Source: Methanosphaera sp.
Lineage (GTDB): Archaea > Methanobacteriota > Methanobacteria > Methanobacteriales > Methanobacteriaceae
NCBI GenBank assembly: GCA_021199865.1
Contig: JAJQHG010000146.1
Location: forward strand, 1-13,129
Reading direction: 5' to 3'
DNA length: 13,129 nucleotides
The stretch's first letter is position 1, and the number at the start of each line of letters is the position of its first letter. Of the stretch, positions 1-6,932 are shown one piece after another. A program made the translations under genes and the position numbers. Under the pieces are notes generated by a model. That model was not told where the DNA came from and did not search any database. It was given only the letters and a program-made list of their open reading frames with translations.

Positions 1-557
1 GTGATGTTCTTATCTAACTAATTCCGTTTAATAAAGATCCATGAATAACATGTAATGTGACCTTTATTAATATAAATTAATATAAATTTACGATACCATG
101 TTTGAATAATTTTTCATAGAGGTAAATGTTTTGATGCTTTATTTGTACACTTAATTTTAGCAAGATACGGTTAAAAATATATCTATTCTTTTTTTACATA
201 ACCTTTGAACAATTTTTAGATTTTATTTAATTAATAACAATATAGATTTAACAAAAAATTACAGACACTTAAAAAAATTTGCCAATAACTTCTTGTTAAT
301 ATTAAGTTAGCCAGCATAATATATAAATGTTTTCCTATTTATCATAATTAAACATGATGTTTTTATAATTAACATGATAATAAATTTTATTCAATAAAGA
401 TATTATTTCATGATAATTCATAAATAAACTCTTAAAATTAATTATTAAATATTATAAACTAGAATTACCTAATAAAACTTGATTTAGAACAATATAAAAA
501 ATGTTACATTTATCATGATTTATAATTATAATTACTATTTCAATAGATATTTTTATT
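1..557. other. AT-rich gap without a recognisable gene
   Basis: No open reading frame of useful length with a ribosome binding site is present on either strand; the few ATG codons run into stops within a few codons. Composition is very AT-rich with short AT repeats. The hexamer CATGAT occurs four times in the same orientation (353, 373, 410, 514); the first lies in a 13-base palindrome at 350-362 (AAACAT-G-ATGTTT) and the last in the palindrome ATCATGAT at 512-519. The first 21 bases could be the tail of a reading frame entering from outside (stop TAA at 19-21), but this cannot be judged. I see no tRNA or structured RNA, which in such a genome would stand out as a GC-rich island. Confidence 0.6.
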
Positions 558-3146
558 TCATTTTAATAATTTTTCAGATCCCTTCTTATCACTAATCCTA
601 TTAATTATGGCATCATGCATACGCTTAATAAACTCTGATCTATCCTCATATTTGAGTACATCCAGATATCCACGACTAACTAAATTAAATGCAAAAGGAG
701 TTGGAACAGTCGTATTAATAGTTTTAATGATAATCTTATTCTCCTCTATTTGTCTGAGTACATCCTCTGCATGAGTAACATCCATATAATCCTCTATAAC
801 CTCACGACGTGCCTCATCAAGTATCACAAAATGATCATCAATTTTTCGAACAAAATTTAGGAGAATCTTACTAGTAACCTGCTGTTTACCAACACTCTTC
901 TCATGCCCCTTATAATTCCTAAGAATCATTAGTGATCTATTAGCACAATCTCTGAAACGATTTGCAAGTGTTTCTGTCTTATCAATTGCCTCAATTAAAA
1001 TCTCTCTTAGGTTCTCACTAGTTAACTCATCAAATGCTTCTGCTCCACCAATTTTAGAATCACTACTTAGATAAAAACCATTATCATCAATACTAATCAT
1101 AACATCATGATGATACCTCTGGGAAATAATATAACCTACAGCACGACTTAAGGCATCATTTACACGTCTACCATAAAGACTATGGAAGACTACAAACTTT
1201 CTACCACCAAAACCAGTATAATACTCAATTACCAACTTATTCTTTGAAGGTATTTCACTATAAAGGAATTGTTCTACAAAGTAATAATAAATACTTTTAG
1301 CAGAATTCTCATCAATATATAGATAGTCTTGTATATATTCTATGATTTCATCTTGTGGTGTGTCTATTTGCAACTTCCAATCAATAATTGCCCTAAAATT
1401 ACTAATAGAAACGGCTAAATCATAGGAAAGTGGTAGTTGCTCAGAAACCCATGAGGGAATACTTGGAGTACCACTACTAGGAGACACATTAACAGTCATA
1501 CCACGAGCATAATTAAAACGATACACCCTACCACCAAGAACAAATGTATCACCTTTGTGTAGACGTTCCATAAAGTCACCATCAACACTACCAATAACTT
1601 CACCATTACATTTAACCTTAGCAAAGCTACGCTGAGCAATAGTACCTATATTAGTAGAATAGATAACCTTAGCAAGTTTTCCACGCTTACCCATAGTATT
1701 AGTATCCCAGTCAACCCAAATCTTAGCATACACATAGCGTTCCTCAAGAGAAGTATATTCACCAGCAAGATAACTTAGTACCTGACAATAATCATCCCAA
1801 CTAAGATCACGATAACAATATGACTGCTTAATCATATGATAAACATGCTTAATATTATTTCGACCCTCAATACTTATACCATAAATATGTTGACTTAACA
1901 CATCAAGACAATTACATGGTATATGAATTTTATCAATCTTACCTTCAATAGCATTCTTTAGTATAAGACTACACTCAACTAAATCATCCCTATTAACAAC
2001 AATCATACGACCCTTAGATTTTTTATGTAGTTGATGACCACTACGACCAATACGTTGAAGTGCACGAGAAACAGACTTAGGAGAACTAATAAGAATTACT
2101 AAGTCAATATATCCAATATCAATACCAAGCTCTAGGGAAGTACTACTAACAACAACCTTAAGATTACCATCCTTTAACTGATTCTCTGTTTCAAGACGTA
2201 CTTCCTTAGATAGGGAGGAGTGATGAGCCATAACATTAGATGAATTATAATACTTGGGAAATCTTTCTGTTAACTTATATGAAACGCTCTCTGCACCACT
2301 ACGAGTATTAGTAAATATAAGAGTTGTTTTATGTGACTGAATTAATTCATGTAATAACTTATATAATTCATCAGTAAGAGTCTCCTGATCCGTTTCTATA
2401 ATATTCTTTACAGGACATAGAACATCTATATCTAACTGTTTCAAGTAGTTAACATTAATTATCTCACACTCACGTGGTTTACCCCAACTATTACCTACAA
2501 GGAAATCCGCTATCATTTTTGGTGGACTAACAGTAGCACTAAGACCAATACGACTAAAACCACCAGTTAACATTTCTAGTCTTTCAAGTGATAAACTAAG
2601 ATGTGTTCCACGTTTATTCTCGGCTAATGAGTGAATTTCATCAACAATAACATACCTAACCTTCTTAAGTTTCTCTCTAAACTTTGGTGCAACAAGTAGT
2701 ATTGATAATGTCTCGGGAGTAGTAATAAGGATATGTGGTGGATTCTTTAACATTTTAGAGCGTTGATACTGTGTAGTATCACCTGTACGTACTGCTTGAC
2801 GAATACCTAAATCTTTACCTGCAATCTTATTAATAGCATTAAGTGGTGTTTCAAGATTCTTATAAATATCATTATCCAATGCTTTTAGTGGAGAAATGTA
2901 TATGCAGTAAACTCTATCTTCTAGTAAGCCACGTTCACTTAGACTAGTAAGTCCTGATAGTATTGCAAGAAATGCTGTTAATGTCTTACCTGAACCTGTA
3001 GGTGATAATACTAATACATTTTTTCCACTATTAATCTTAGGTATTGCTTGACGTTGAGCATCAGTGAATGAATCAAAGGTATTCTTAAACCATTCCTGCA
3101 CATATGGATGAAGAAGTTCTAATATTTTTTTATCAGTCTCATTCAA
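558..3146 (-). CDS. lhr: Lhr-type ATP-dependent superfamily 2 helicase
   Basis: An 862-residue protein of the Lhr (large helicase-related) family, which translocates on single-stranded DNA 3' to 5' and unwinds DNA:DNA and RNA:DNA duplexes; archaeal members are linked to DNA repair and replication restart. Visible motifs, numbered from the TTG start: a Q-motif-like FTDAQRQ near 27, Walker A SPTGSGKT at 48-55, DEIH box at 169-172, SAT at 203-205, and motif VI QRIGRSGH at 364-371. Two RecA domains therefore fill about the first 390 residues. The rest fits the winged-helix and beta-barrel parts of the Lhr core, including the family-like VDGDFMERLHKGD and FVLGGR stretch. Length is normal for an archaeal Lhr. 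The longest frame begins at an ATG at 3230, well inside the upstream gene, with 28 extra residues unlike the family. The TTG at 3146 is preferred because it has a GGAGG nine bases upstream and overlaps the upstream stop by eight bases. It is the downstream member of a phosphoesterase-helicase pair. Confidence 0.93.
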   Translation of the reverse strand: MNETDKKILELLHPYVQEWFKNTFDSFTDAQRQAIPKINSGKNVLVLSPTGSGKTLTAFLAILSGLTSLSERGLLEDRVYCIYISPLKALDNDIYKNLETPLNAINKIAGKDLGIRQAVRTGDTTQYQRSKMLKNPPHILITTPETLSILLVAPKFREKLKKVRYVIVDEIHSLAENKRGTHLSLSLERLEMLTGGFSRIGLSATVSPPKMIADFLVGNSWGKPRECEIINVNYLKQLDIDVLCPVKNIIETDQETLTDELYKLLHELIQSHKTTLIFTNTRSGAESVSYKLTERFPKYYNSSNVMAHHSSLSKEVRLETENQLKDGNLKVVVSSTSLELGIDIGYIDLVILISSPKSVSRALQRIGRSGHQLHKKSKGRMIVVNRDDLVECSLILKNAIEGKIDKIHIPCNCLDVLSQHIYGISIEGRNNIKHVYHMIKQSYCYRDLSWDDYCQVLSYLAGEYTSLEERYVYAKIWVDWDTNTMGKRGKLAKVIYSTNIGTIAQRSFAKVKCNGEVIGSVDGDFMERLHKGDTFVLGGRVYRFNYARGMTVNVSPSSGTPSIPSWVSEQLPLSYDLAVSISNFRAIIDWKLQIDTPQDEIIEYIQDYLYIDENSAKSIYYYFVEQFLYSEIPSKNKLVIEYYTGFGGRKFVVFHSLYGRRVNDALSRAVGYIISQRYHHDVMISIDDNGFYLSSDSKIGGAEAFDELTSENLREILIEAIDKTETLANRFRDCANRSLMILRNYKGHEKSVGKQQVTSKILLNFVRKIDDHFVILDEARREVIEDYMDVTHAEDVLRQIEENKIIIKTINTTVPTPFAFNLVSRGYLDVLKYEDRSEFIKRMHDAIINRISDKKGSEKLLK

Positions 3147-3873
3147 TAATATCTTCCTCCATACTAGATAATAAATTCTTAACTGACCCAAACGGATATA
3201 TTTCACCATTATCAATAGCAATAACCTCAAAGTCAGATATATCCCTAAGATATGGTGATATAGTCTTTTGACTTAATATATCACTACCATAACTAATAGG
3301 TGTAAATGAGGGTAACACAATAATATTATAATTCTCCCATTTACCCATAAGATAACTTTTAACACTCTCTGTTCTCTGATTACTACGTAGAGTAATACTT
3401 GGATGTTCATGTCCAATAATAATTGTATCTATATCACTAGGTAGTCTATCAGGTAGCTTATGTCCATGGGTAATATAGTAATTATCTATAATAGTATAAT
3501 CCTCTAACTTAAGATCTCTCTTATCTAGGATGTATTGAGTGAAGTTATCATGATTTCCTCGTATAATTGTAATATTAACAAATAAATCCTCTAGATAATC
3601 AATAAAGTTTAATACTTCTCTCCATTCCTGTTTTTCAATAGCACCAAAGTTATGCTTAATATCACCATTAAGGATAATATTCTTTGCCTGTGTATCCATC
3701 TGGATATCTGTTATGTTATCTACTATCTCCTCATATTGGTGTTTTGGAATCATAAGACCCTCCCTGTTAAGACTAGACTCATAGCCAAAATGTAGGTCTG
3801 ATATAATCAGGGTATCATTGATTAATAATGCTTTATCAACTATTTTACATCCATAGATACTATAAGAATTCAT
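3139..3873 (-). CDS. Lhr-associated calcineurin-like metallophosphoesterase
   Basis: A 244-residue protein with the complete set of calcineurin-type phosphoesterase metal ligands: D26-L-H28, GD at 70-71, GNHD at 106-109, HGH at 136-138 and GHEH at 154-157. Such enzymes bind two divalent metals, often manganese, and hydrolyse phosphodiesters or phosphomonoesters. In both bacteria and archaea a close relative is encoded next to Lhr helicases, and the bacterial one (in the Lhr-ligase-exonuclease cluster) is a Mn-dependent DNA endonuclease. A nuclease role in the same repair step as Lhr is therefore the best inference. The stop overlaps the proposed TTG start of lhr by eight bases. The ATG at 3873 has no clear Shine-Dalgarno sequence; a TATA-like box about 50-60 bases upstream implies a short leader. 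No signal peptide is seen. Confidence 0.88.
   Translation of the reverse strand: MNSYSIYGCKIVDKALLINDTLIISDLHFGYESSLNREGLMIPKHQYEEIVDNITDIQMDTQAKNIILNGDIKHNFGAIEKQEWREVLNFIDYLEDLFVNITIIRGNHDNFTQYILDKRDLKLEDYTIIDNYYITHGHKLPDRLPSDIDTIIIGHEHPSITLRSNQRTESVKSYLMGKWENYNIIVLPSFTPISYGSDILSQKTISPYLRDISDFEVIAIDNGEIYPFGSVKNLLSSMEEDIIE
3144..3160 (-). promoter_or_regulatory. Ribosome binding site and TTG start of lhr inside the preceding gene
   Basis: On the minus strand GGAGG (3160-3156) is followed after nine bases by TTG (3146-3144). Both lie in the last codons of the phosphoesterase gene, whose TGA stop (3141-3139) comes just after the TTG as TTGAATGA. This layout suggests translational coupling of the two genes. 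The alternative, an ATG start at 3230, lacks family support for its extra residues. Confidence 0.75.
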
Positions 3874-3920
3874 AGTAATAGATTTATAATTAACAATATA
3901 ATTAATTGTGTAATCATGAT

Positions 3921-3937
3921 AATTTATTATATAAATT
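3921..3937. promoter_or_regulatory. Palindromic TATA region for two divergent transcripts
   Basis: A perfect 7-3-7 palindrome (AATTTAT-TAT-ATAAATT) lies midway between the phosphoesterase start (3873, minus) and the HEAT gene start (3992, plus). It contains TATA-like sequence on both strands. With an archaeal TATA-to-start distance of about 25 bases, it would give leaders of roughly 25-35 bases on each side. An ATCATGAT palindrome sits beside it at 3913-3920. The HEAT gene has a good GAGGAG site at 3977-3982, nine bases before its ATG. Confidence 0.5.
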
Positions 3938-3991
3938 AGTGATAAATATTAAATCAACCATTATTATAATAACATAGAGGAGTATTTTTCA

Positions 3992-4579
3992 ATGACAGAA
4001 TTAGATACTATAAAAGAAAACATGAACAGTGAAGATCATAACATTCGGCTAAATGCATGTAAAGAAATAATTGAATATCCTGATGAAGCAATAGATATCT
4101 TAATTGATAATTTCACTGACAAGAACCCATTAGTACGATTTGAGGCAGCAAAATCATTAGCACAACTAGGCGATAGTGCAATAAAACCAGTGATAGCTAC
4201 TCTTGATACAGAGGATGTGATGATCCAGAAATATGCAATTCTTACACTAAAAGATATTGGTGATGATACTGTAGCAAAAGAGTTAATTGCAGCACTAGAC
4301 TCAGAGAACTTTGCAATACGTAAATTTGCAGCAAAAGCATTAGGTGAAATGGAAGTAAAAGAAGCAGTAGATCCAATAATAGAATTATTAACAGATGAGG
4401 ACTGGGGAGTAAGAACATCTGCAACAAAAGCTTTAGGAGACATTAAAGATAAAAAGGCTATTGATCCAATTAAAAAGGCAAGACGTGTAGCAACAGGAGA
4501 TAAAGACTTTAAGAAGGTAGCTAACAAGGCACTCAAAAAGATTGATCCTAAACCTAAAAAGAAAAAAGCTAAAAAATAA
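3992..4579 (+). CDS. HEAT-repeat protein with lysine-rich C-terminal tail
   Basis: A 195-residue soluble protein built of about five HEAT-type (PBS-lyase-like) helical repeats between residues 14 and 170. The repeats have a period near 31 and recurring signatures such as VRFEAAKSLAQLGD, IRKFAAKALGEM and VRTSATKALGDI. These repeats form a curved solenoid used as a protein-binding scaffold; no catalytic motif is seen. The last ten or so residues are nearly all lysine and proline (KPKKKKAKK), which could bind nucleic acid or acidic partners. The ATG at 3992 has GAGGAG nine bases upstream. The gene stands alone, divergent from the phosphoesterase-lhr pair and convergent with the amidohydrolase 21 bases downstream, where a weak 5-bp stem (4597-4601 with 4610-4614) is the only terminator-like structure. 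A phycobilisome-lyase role is excluded by the host type; partner unknown. Confidence 0.9.
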   Translation: MTELDTIKENMNSEDHNIRLNACKEIIEYPDEAIDILIDNFTDKNPLVRFEAAKSLAQLGDSAIKPVIATLDTEDVMIQKYAILTLKDIGDDTVAKELIAALDSENFAIRKFAAKALGEMEVKEAVDPIIELLTDEDWGVRTSATKALGDIKDKKAIDPIKKARRVATGDKDFKKVANKALKKIDPKPKKKKAKK

Positions 4580-4600
4580 GATTTTAATATGAGTATCTAT

Positions 4601-5422
4601 CTACTTACTGATAGTCTCATAAATATCTTTTCTCTTATTCTTAAGTACAGGAATCTGTTTCTTTACACTTTCTATTTTATCATTACATAAATTAGCATAT
4701 AATATTTGTTCATTTCTTCCTGCCTGTGTAACTATTTTTCCCCATGGATCAACAATCATGGAGTGTCCCCATGCAACATAGTATGGATTATCAAGACTAG
4801 AAGGACTTGTAGCAACAACATATACCTGGTTATCAATTGCACGTGCACGTATTAATGTCTGCCAGTGAAGCGGTCCAGTTGTATTATTAAAAGCACCTGG
4901 AAGTAGTACCATATCACACTCCTCACACATTAAAGTCCAAAGTTCACTAAAGCGTATATCATAACATATTGCTATACCAATACGTCCAAGACTAGTTTTA
5001 ACTGTTGTTATATTATCGCCTGCTGTTAGGGTATCAGACTCATTGAATGTCACATCATCTGTATCAATATCAAACATGTGCATCTTTCTGTGCTTTCCAA
5101 TAACATTTCCTTCAGGACTAATGAGGTATGCAGTATTATATAGGTTATCCTTATCTTTTTCTGTTATACTACCTGCTTGAAGATATATTTTCTCTTCTCT
5201 GGCTAATGTTTTCATATACTCTAGTGTTATACTATTCTTTTCTTCTTCAGCATTTTCAATAAACTTATTATTATCATATGGTGTATTAAACATTTCTGGT
5301 AGACATACAAGATCTGCCCCATTATGGGATGCTTCTCTTATTAACTCAACACTGTGCATAATATTATCTATCTTTCCATCAACAACATTCATCTGACATG
5401 TAGCAATCTTAAAATTATTCAT
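4601..5422 (-). CDS. Nitrilase-superfamily carbon-nitrogen hydrolase
   Basis: A 273-residue cytosolic amidohydrolase with the full catalytic set of the nitrilase superfamily: E43 in LPEMFNTPY, K113 in HRKMHMFD and the nucleophile C153 in GIAICYDIRF. A second-half signature RARAIDNQVYVV follows. The pattern is closest to the omega-amidase/NIT2-like branch, which hydrolyses alpha-keto acid amides such as 2-oxoglutaramate or 2-oxosuccinamate. Substrate cannot be fixed from sequence, and a deaminated-glutathione-like or other amidase role is possible. The frame is open to an ATG at 5455, but the ATG at 5422 is preferred: the protein then begins with the family-typical MNNFKIATCQMN and has AGGAAG a suitable distance upstream. 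It is monocistronic and divergent from the TIR-like gene through a shared promoter region. Confidence 0.9.
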   Translation of the reverse strand: MNNFKIATCQMNVVDGKIDNIMHSVELIREASHNGADLVCLPEMFNTPYDNNKFIENAEEEKNSITLEYMKTLAREEKIYLQAGSITEKDKDNLYNTAYLISPEGNVIGKHRKMHMFDIDTDDVTFNESDTLTAGDNITTVKTSLGRIGIAICYDIRFSELWTLMCEECDMVLLPGAFNNTTGPLHWQTLIRARAIDNQVYVVATSPSSLDNPYYVAWGHSMIVDPWGKIVTQAGRNEQILYANLCNDKIESVKKQIPVLKNKRKDIYETISK

Positions 5423-5480
5423 AACTATTCTTCCTAAGTAGTAATATATCCTCATTAATACTGATTCTATGGATCTTTAG

Positions 5481-5507
5481 AGTATATATAATTATTAAGA
5501 ATATACT
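5481..5507. promoter_or_regulatory. Shared divergent promoter of the amidohydrolase and TIR-like genes
   Basis: Inverted repeat AGTATAT (5481-5487) and ATATACT (5501-5507) around an AT-rich centre. TATATATAA at 5483-5491 is a plus-strand TATA candidate for the gene at 5538, and the reverse strand offers TTATATATACT for the gene at 5422. The plus gene has GGTGAG at 5527-5532, five bases before its ATG. The symmetry makes a two-way promoter or an operator at this site plausible. Confidence 0.45.
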
Positions 5508-5537
5508 ATTAATTAAACTAATACATGGTGAGTACTT

Positions 5538-5936
5538 ATGTTAGACTTATTTCCAGATGAAGATAAACCAGAATGGAAACTATTTATATCATATCCTGAG
5601 GACTGTGATGATTATAATGTTTTCATATCAAGACTTAGTAGTGCAACAGAAGCCTTTAAATGGCAGAATATAACAGATGTAAGTGATGATAAATATATTG
5701 AGTCAATAAAGTTGTGTGATGTACTAATAGTATTATCAGGATTATGGGATAATAATAAAGAACTAATTAATAAGCATATTAGAGCTGCACAAACATTTGA
5801 AAAACCAGTGGTTGTCATACGACCATATGGAGCAGAAGAAATACCTCTAGAATTACAAGATGATTCTACAAGAGTAATAGGGTGGAATACTGCATGTATT
5901 GTTGATGCAATACTAGAAAGTATGGATATGGTATAA
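5538..5936 (+). CDS. MTH538/ThsB-type TIR-like domain protein
   Basis: A 132-residue single-domain protein resembling the MTH538 TIR-like family (Pfam DUF1863), a flavodoxin-like fold that also makes up ThsB of the Thoeris antiphage system. Evidence: a first strand KLFISY at 14-19, the segment LCDVLIVLSGLW at 59-70, a helix then KPVVVIRPYGAEEIP at 89-103, and the closing RVIGWNTACIVDAI at 112-125. These match the recalled family pattern of FISH, SDVVLVLAGM, KPIIGVKPWG and IVGWNTDSIV. Two departures stand out: the usual FISH is FISY, and the position where active members have the NAD-cleaving glutamate of the W-x-x-x-E helix appears to be H80 (INKHIRAA). No ThsA (SIR2/SLOG) gene lies within the window. 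It could be a signalling-dead binding module, a defence orphan or a housekeeping relative like MTH538. It converges with nucS, leaving 21 bases. Confidence 0.8.
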   Translation: MLDLFPDEDKPEWKLFISYPEDCDDYNVFISRLSSATEAFKWQNITDVSDDKYIESIKLCDVLIVLSGLWDNNKELINKHIRAAQTFEKPVVVIRPYGAEEIPLELQDDSTRVIGWNTACIVDAILESMDMV

Positions 5937-5957
5937 AAATAGTAAAGAGGGGGATAA

Positions 5958-6722
5958 TTAATCTTTTTTCATATATGAATCTAATGTTTTCCTTCTTTCA
6001 CGCATTAATCTTTTGGGTGGAGCAATATAAACGAATTCTAGGTTGTACTCCTCTAATAGTTCTGTAGCATTATGTGTAATTGATGGTGCAACAAGTATTC
6101 CCCTAACAGGTTCTTTGTTATCCTTGAAATAATCCATATACCTATTTAATTGTTTTACTGCATTACTTCCTGCTTTACGACTCTTAAATTCTATTATTAC
6201 TAGGTTACTATCACGGTCTTTACCCGTCATATCTATAAATCCATCATCTGTTGGATATTCTCTGCGTGTTGGTCTAAAGCCTTTCTCTAATATGTTTGGA
6301 TTGTCCCATACAAGATCAACCATATGTTTCTCTCGACCTCTAATCTCAAGATCTTTTGTGTCTTCACAGTTATAATGTGTGACTGTGTATATTTCTTCTA
6401 GATTTACTCTTATTTCCTCGTTAGGTTTTCTTTTTATACTTTTGAGGGTGATGTTATAGTTTTCATCTTTTTCTATTATGTTTTTACATCCAGGAGCTTG
6501 CCAGTTTACAGGATCTAAATTTAGTTCTTGGTGGATCATGAATGTTCCATCTTTCTTTATTATTATTAGCCTATCTCCTGATTCAAGCTTACTTTCTGCT
6601 CGACCTTTATAGTCAACATTACATTTGGCTAATATTATGATCATGTCCCTTTTATTAAATCCTTCCTGTATTACTTGGTATGCTTCCTTGTTTGTAGGAT
6701 TTTCTAGGGTTTTATATTTTAT
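5958..6722 (-). CDS. nucS: NucS/EndoMS mismatch-specific endonuclease, apparent ATA start
   Basis: NucS (EndoMS) cuts both strands at mismatches such as G:T and T:T and also acts on branched DNA; in archaea and actinobacteria it stands in for MutS-MutL repair and works with the sliding clamp. An N-terminal dimerisation/DNA-binding domain holds GRAESKLESGDR and the conserved PVNWQAPG at about 71-78. The RecB-like nuclease domain has D164 in GFIDMTGKD, E178 and K180 in VIIEFKSRKAG, and QLNRYMDYF. The last residues, R244-KT-L-DS-Y-M, resemble a degenerate clamp-binding PIP box. The first ATG (6644) would delete 26 residues whose sequence (KTLENPTNKEAYQVIQEG) is that of a normal NucS N-terminus. 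With the ATA at 6722 as start, the protein is 254 residues, like the 250-residue family, and the catalytic numbering falls within one residue of the T. kodakarensis enzyme (165/179/181). There is no ATG, GTG or TTG between the in-frame stop at 6740-6738 and 6644. Confidence 0.9.
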   Translation of the reverse strand: MKYKTLENPTNKEAYQVIQEGFNKRDMIIILAKCNVDYKGRAESKLESGDRLIIIKKDGTFMIHQELNLDPVNWQAPGCKNIIEKDENYNITLKSIKRKPNEEIRVNLEEIYTVTHYNCEDTKDLEIRGREKHMVDLVWDNPNILEKGFRPTRREYPTDDGFIDMTGKDRDSNLVIIEFKSRKAGSNAVKQLNRYMDYFKDNKEPVRGILVAPSITHNATELLEEYNLEFVYIAPPKRLMRERRKTLDSYMKKD

Positions 6723-6734
6723 GGTTATTCCTCC
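6720..6734 (-). promoter_or_regulatory. Ribosome binding site placing the nucS start at an ATA codon
   Basis: On the minus strand GGAGG (6734-6730), the strongest type of site in this window, is followed by seven bases and then ATA (6722-6720) opening the conserved NucS N-terminus. The next in-frame ATG lies 78 bases downstream inside conserved sequence. Either ATA (AUA) serves as an inefficient start codon or the ATG was lost by mutation or a sequencing error. Confidence 0.7.
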
Positions 6735-6753
6735 AGGTTAGATAATTATTATA

Positions 6754-6832
6754 ATTATTTTGTTATATCTTTTTTTATATATAGTTTTAGTATTATTTCG
6801 TTATATCTCTTCTTTATATATATTGTTTTTGT
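6754..6832. repeat. Imperfect tandem duplication in the nucS promoter region
   Basis: Two adjacent copies, 6754-6791 (38 bases) and 6792-6832 (41 bases), share ATTATTT(T/C)GTTATATCT, a T-rich stretch with TATATA, and a GTTTT(A/T)GT-like end; a third copy begins with ATTAT at 6833. On the minus strand each copy carries a TATATATAAA-like box. The nearer box, about 6772-6784, would put a transcript start near 6750 and a leader of about 30 bases before nucS. The region thus looks like a duplicated promoter or a tandem operator. Confidence 0.55.
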
Positions 6833-6912
6833 ATTATATTATATAATAATTATGAAAAGGGGGAAGTTACTAATGAATAAACTTCTAAAAAAAGGGGAGA
6901 TTATAATATTGG

Positions 6913-6932
6913 GAGAATAATTATTTATTCTC
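6913..6932. terminator. Hairpin at the 3' end of the acetyltransferase gene
   Basis: A perfect inverted repeat GAGAATAA-TTAT-TTATTCTC overlaps the stop codon of the minus-strand acetyltransferase (6923-6921). Reading on along the minus strand, CCCC and a run of seven T (6893-6887) follow about 20 bases later. Archaeal termination is mostly T-run driven, so the T-run is the likelier signal and the hairpin may protect the 3' end. Confidence 0.45.

Noticed and set aside
1..557. Structured RNA, tRNA or CRISPR array in the gap
   Set aside because: No GC-rich segment, no cloverleaf-like arms and no regularly spaced direct repeats with unique spacers are present.
3147..3230. ATG start of lhr at 3230
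   Set aside because: The extra 28 residues lie wholly within the phosphoesterase gene and do not resemble Lhr, while TTG at 3146 has a perfect GGAGG.
4036..4536. Long minus-strand frame opposite the HEAT-repeat gene (166 residues)
   Set aside because: It is a shadow of the repeat-coding sense strand: composition is Ser/Ala/Ile-rich without a motif, no ribosome site is seen, and the plus-strand HEAT protein is clear.
5538..5936. Complete Thoeris defence system
   Set aside because: Only the TIR-like half is present; no SIR2, SLOG or other ThsA-like effector gene is in the window, and the flanking genes are an amidohydrolase and nucS.
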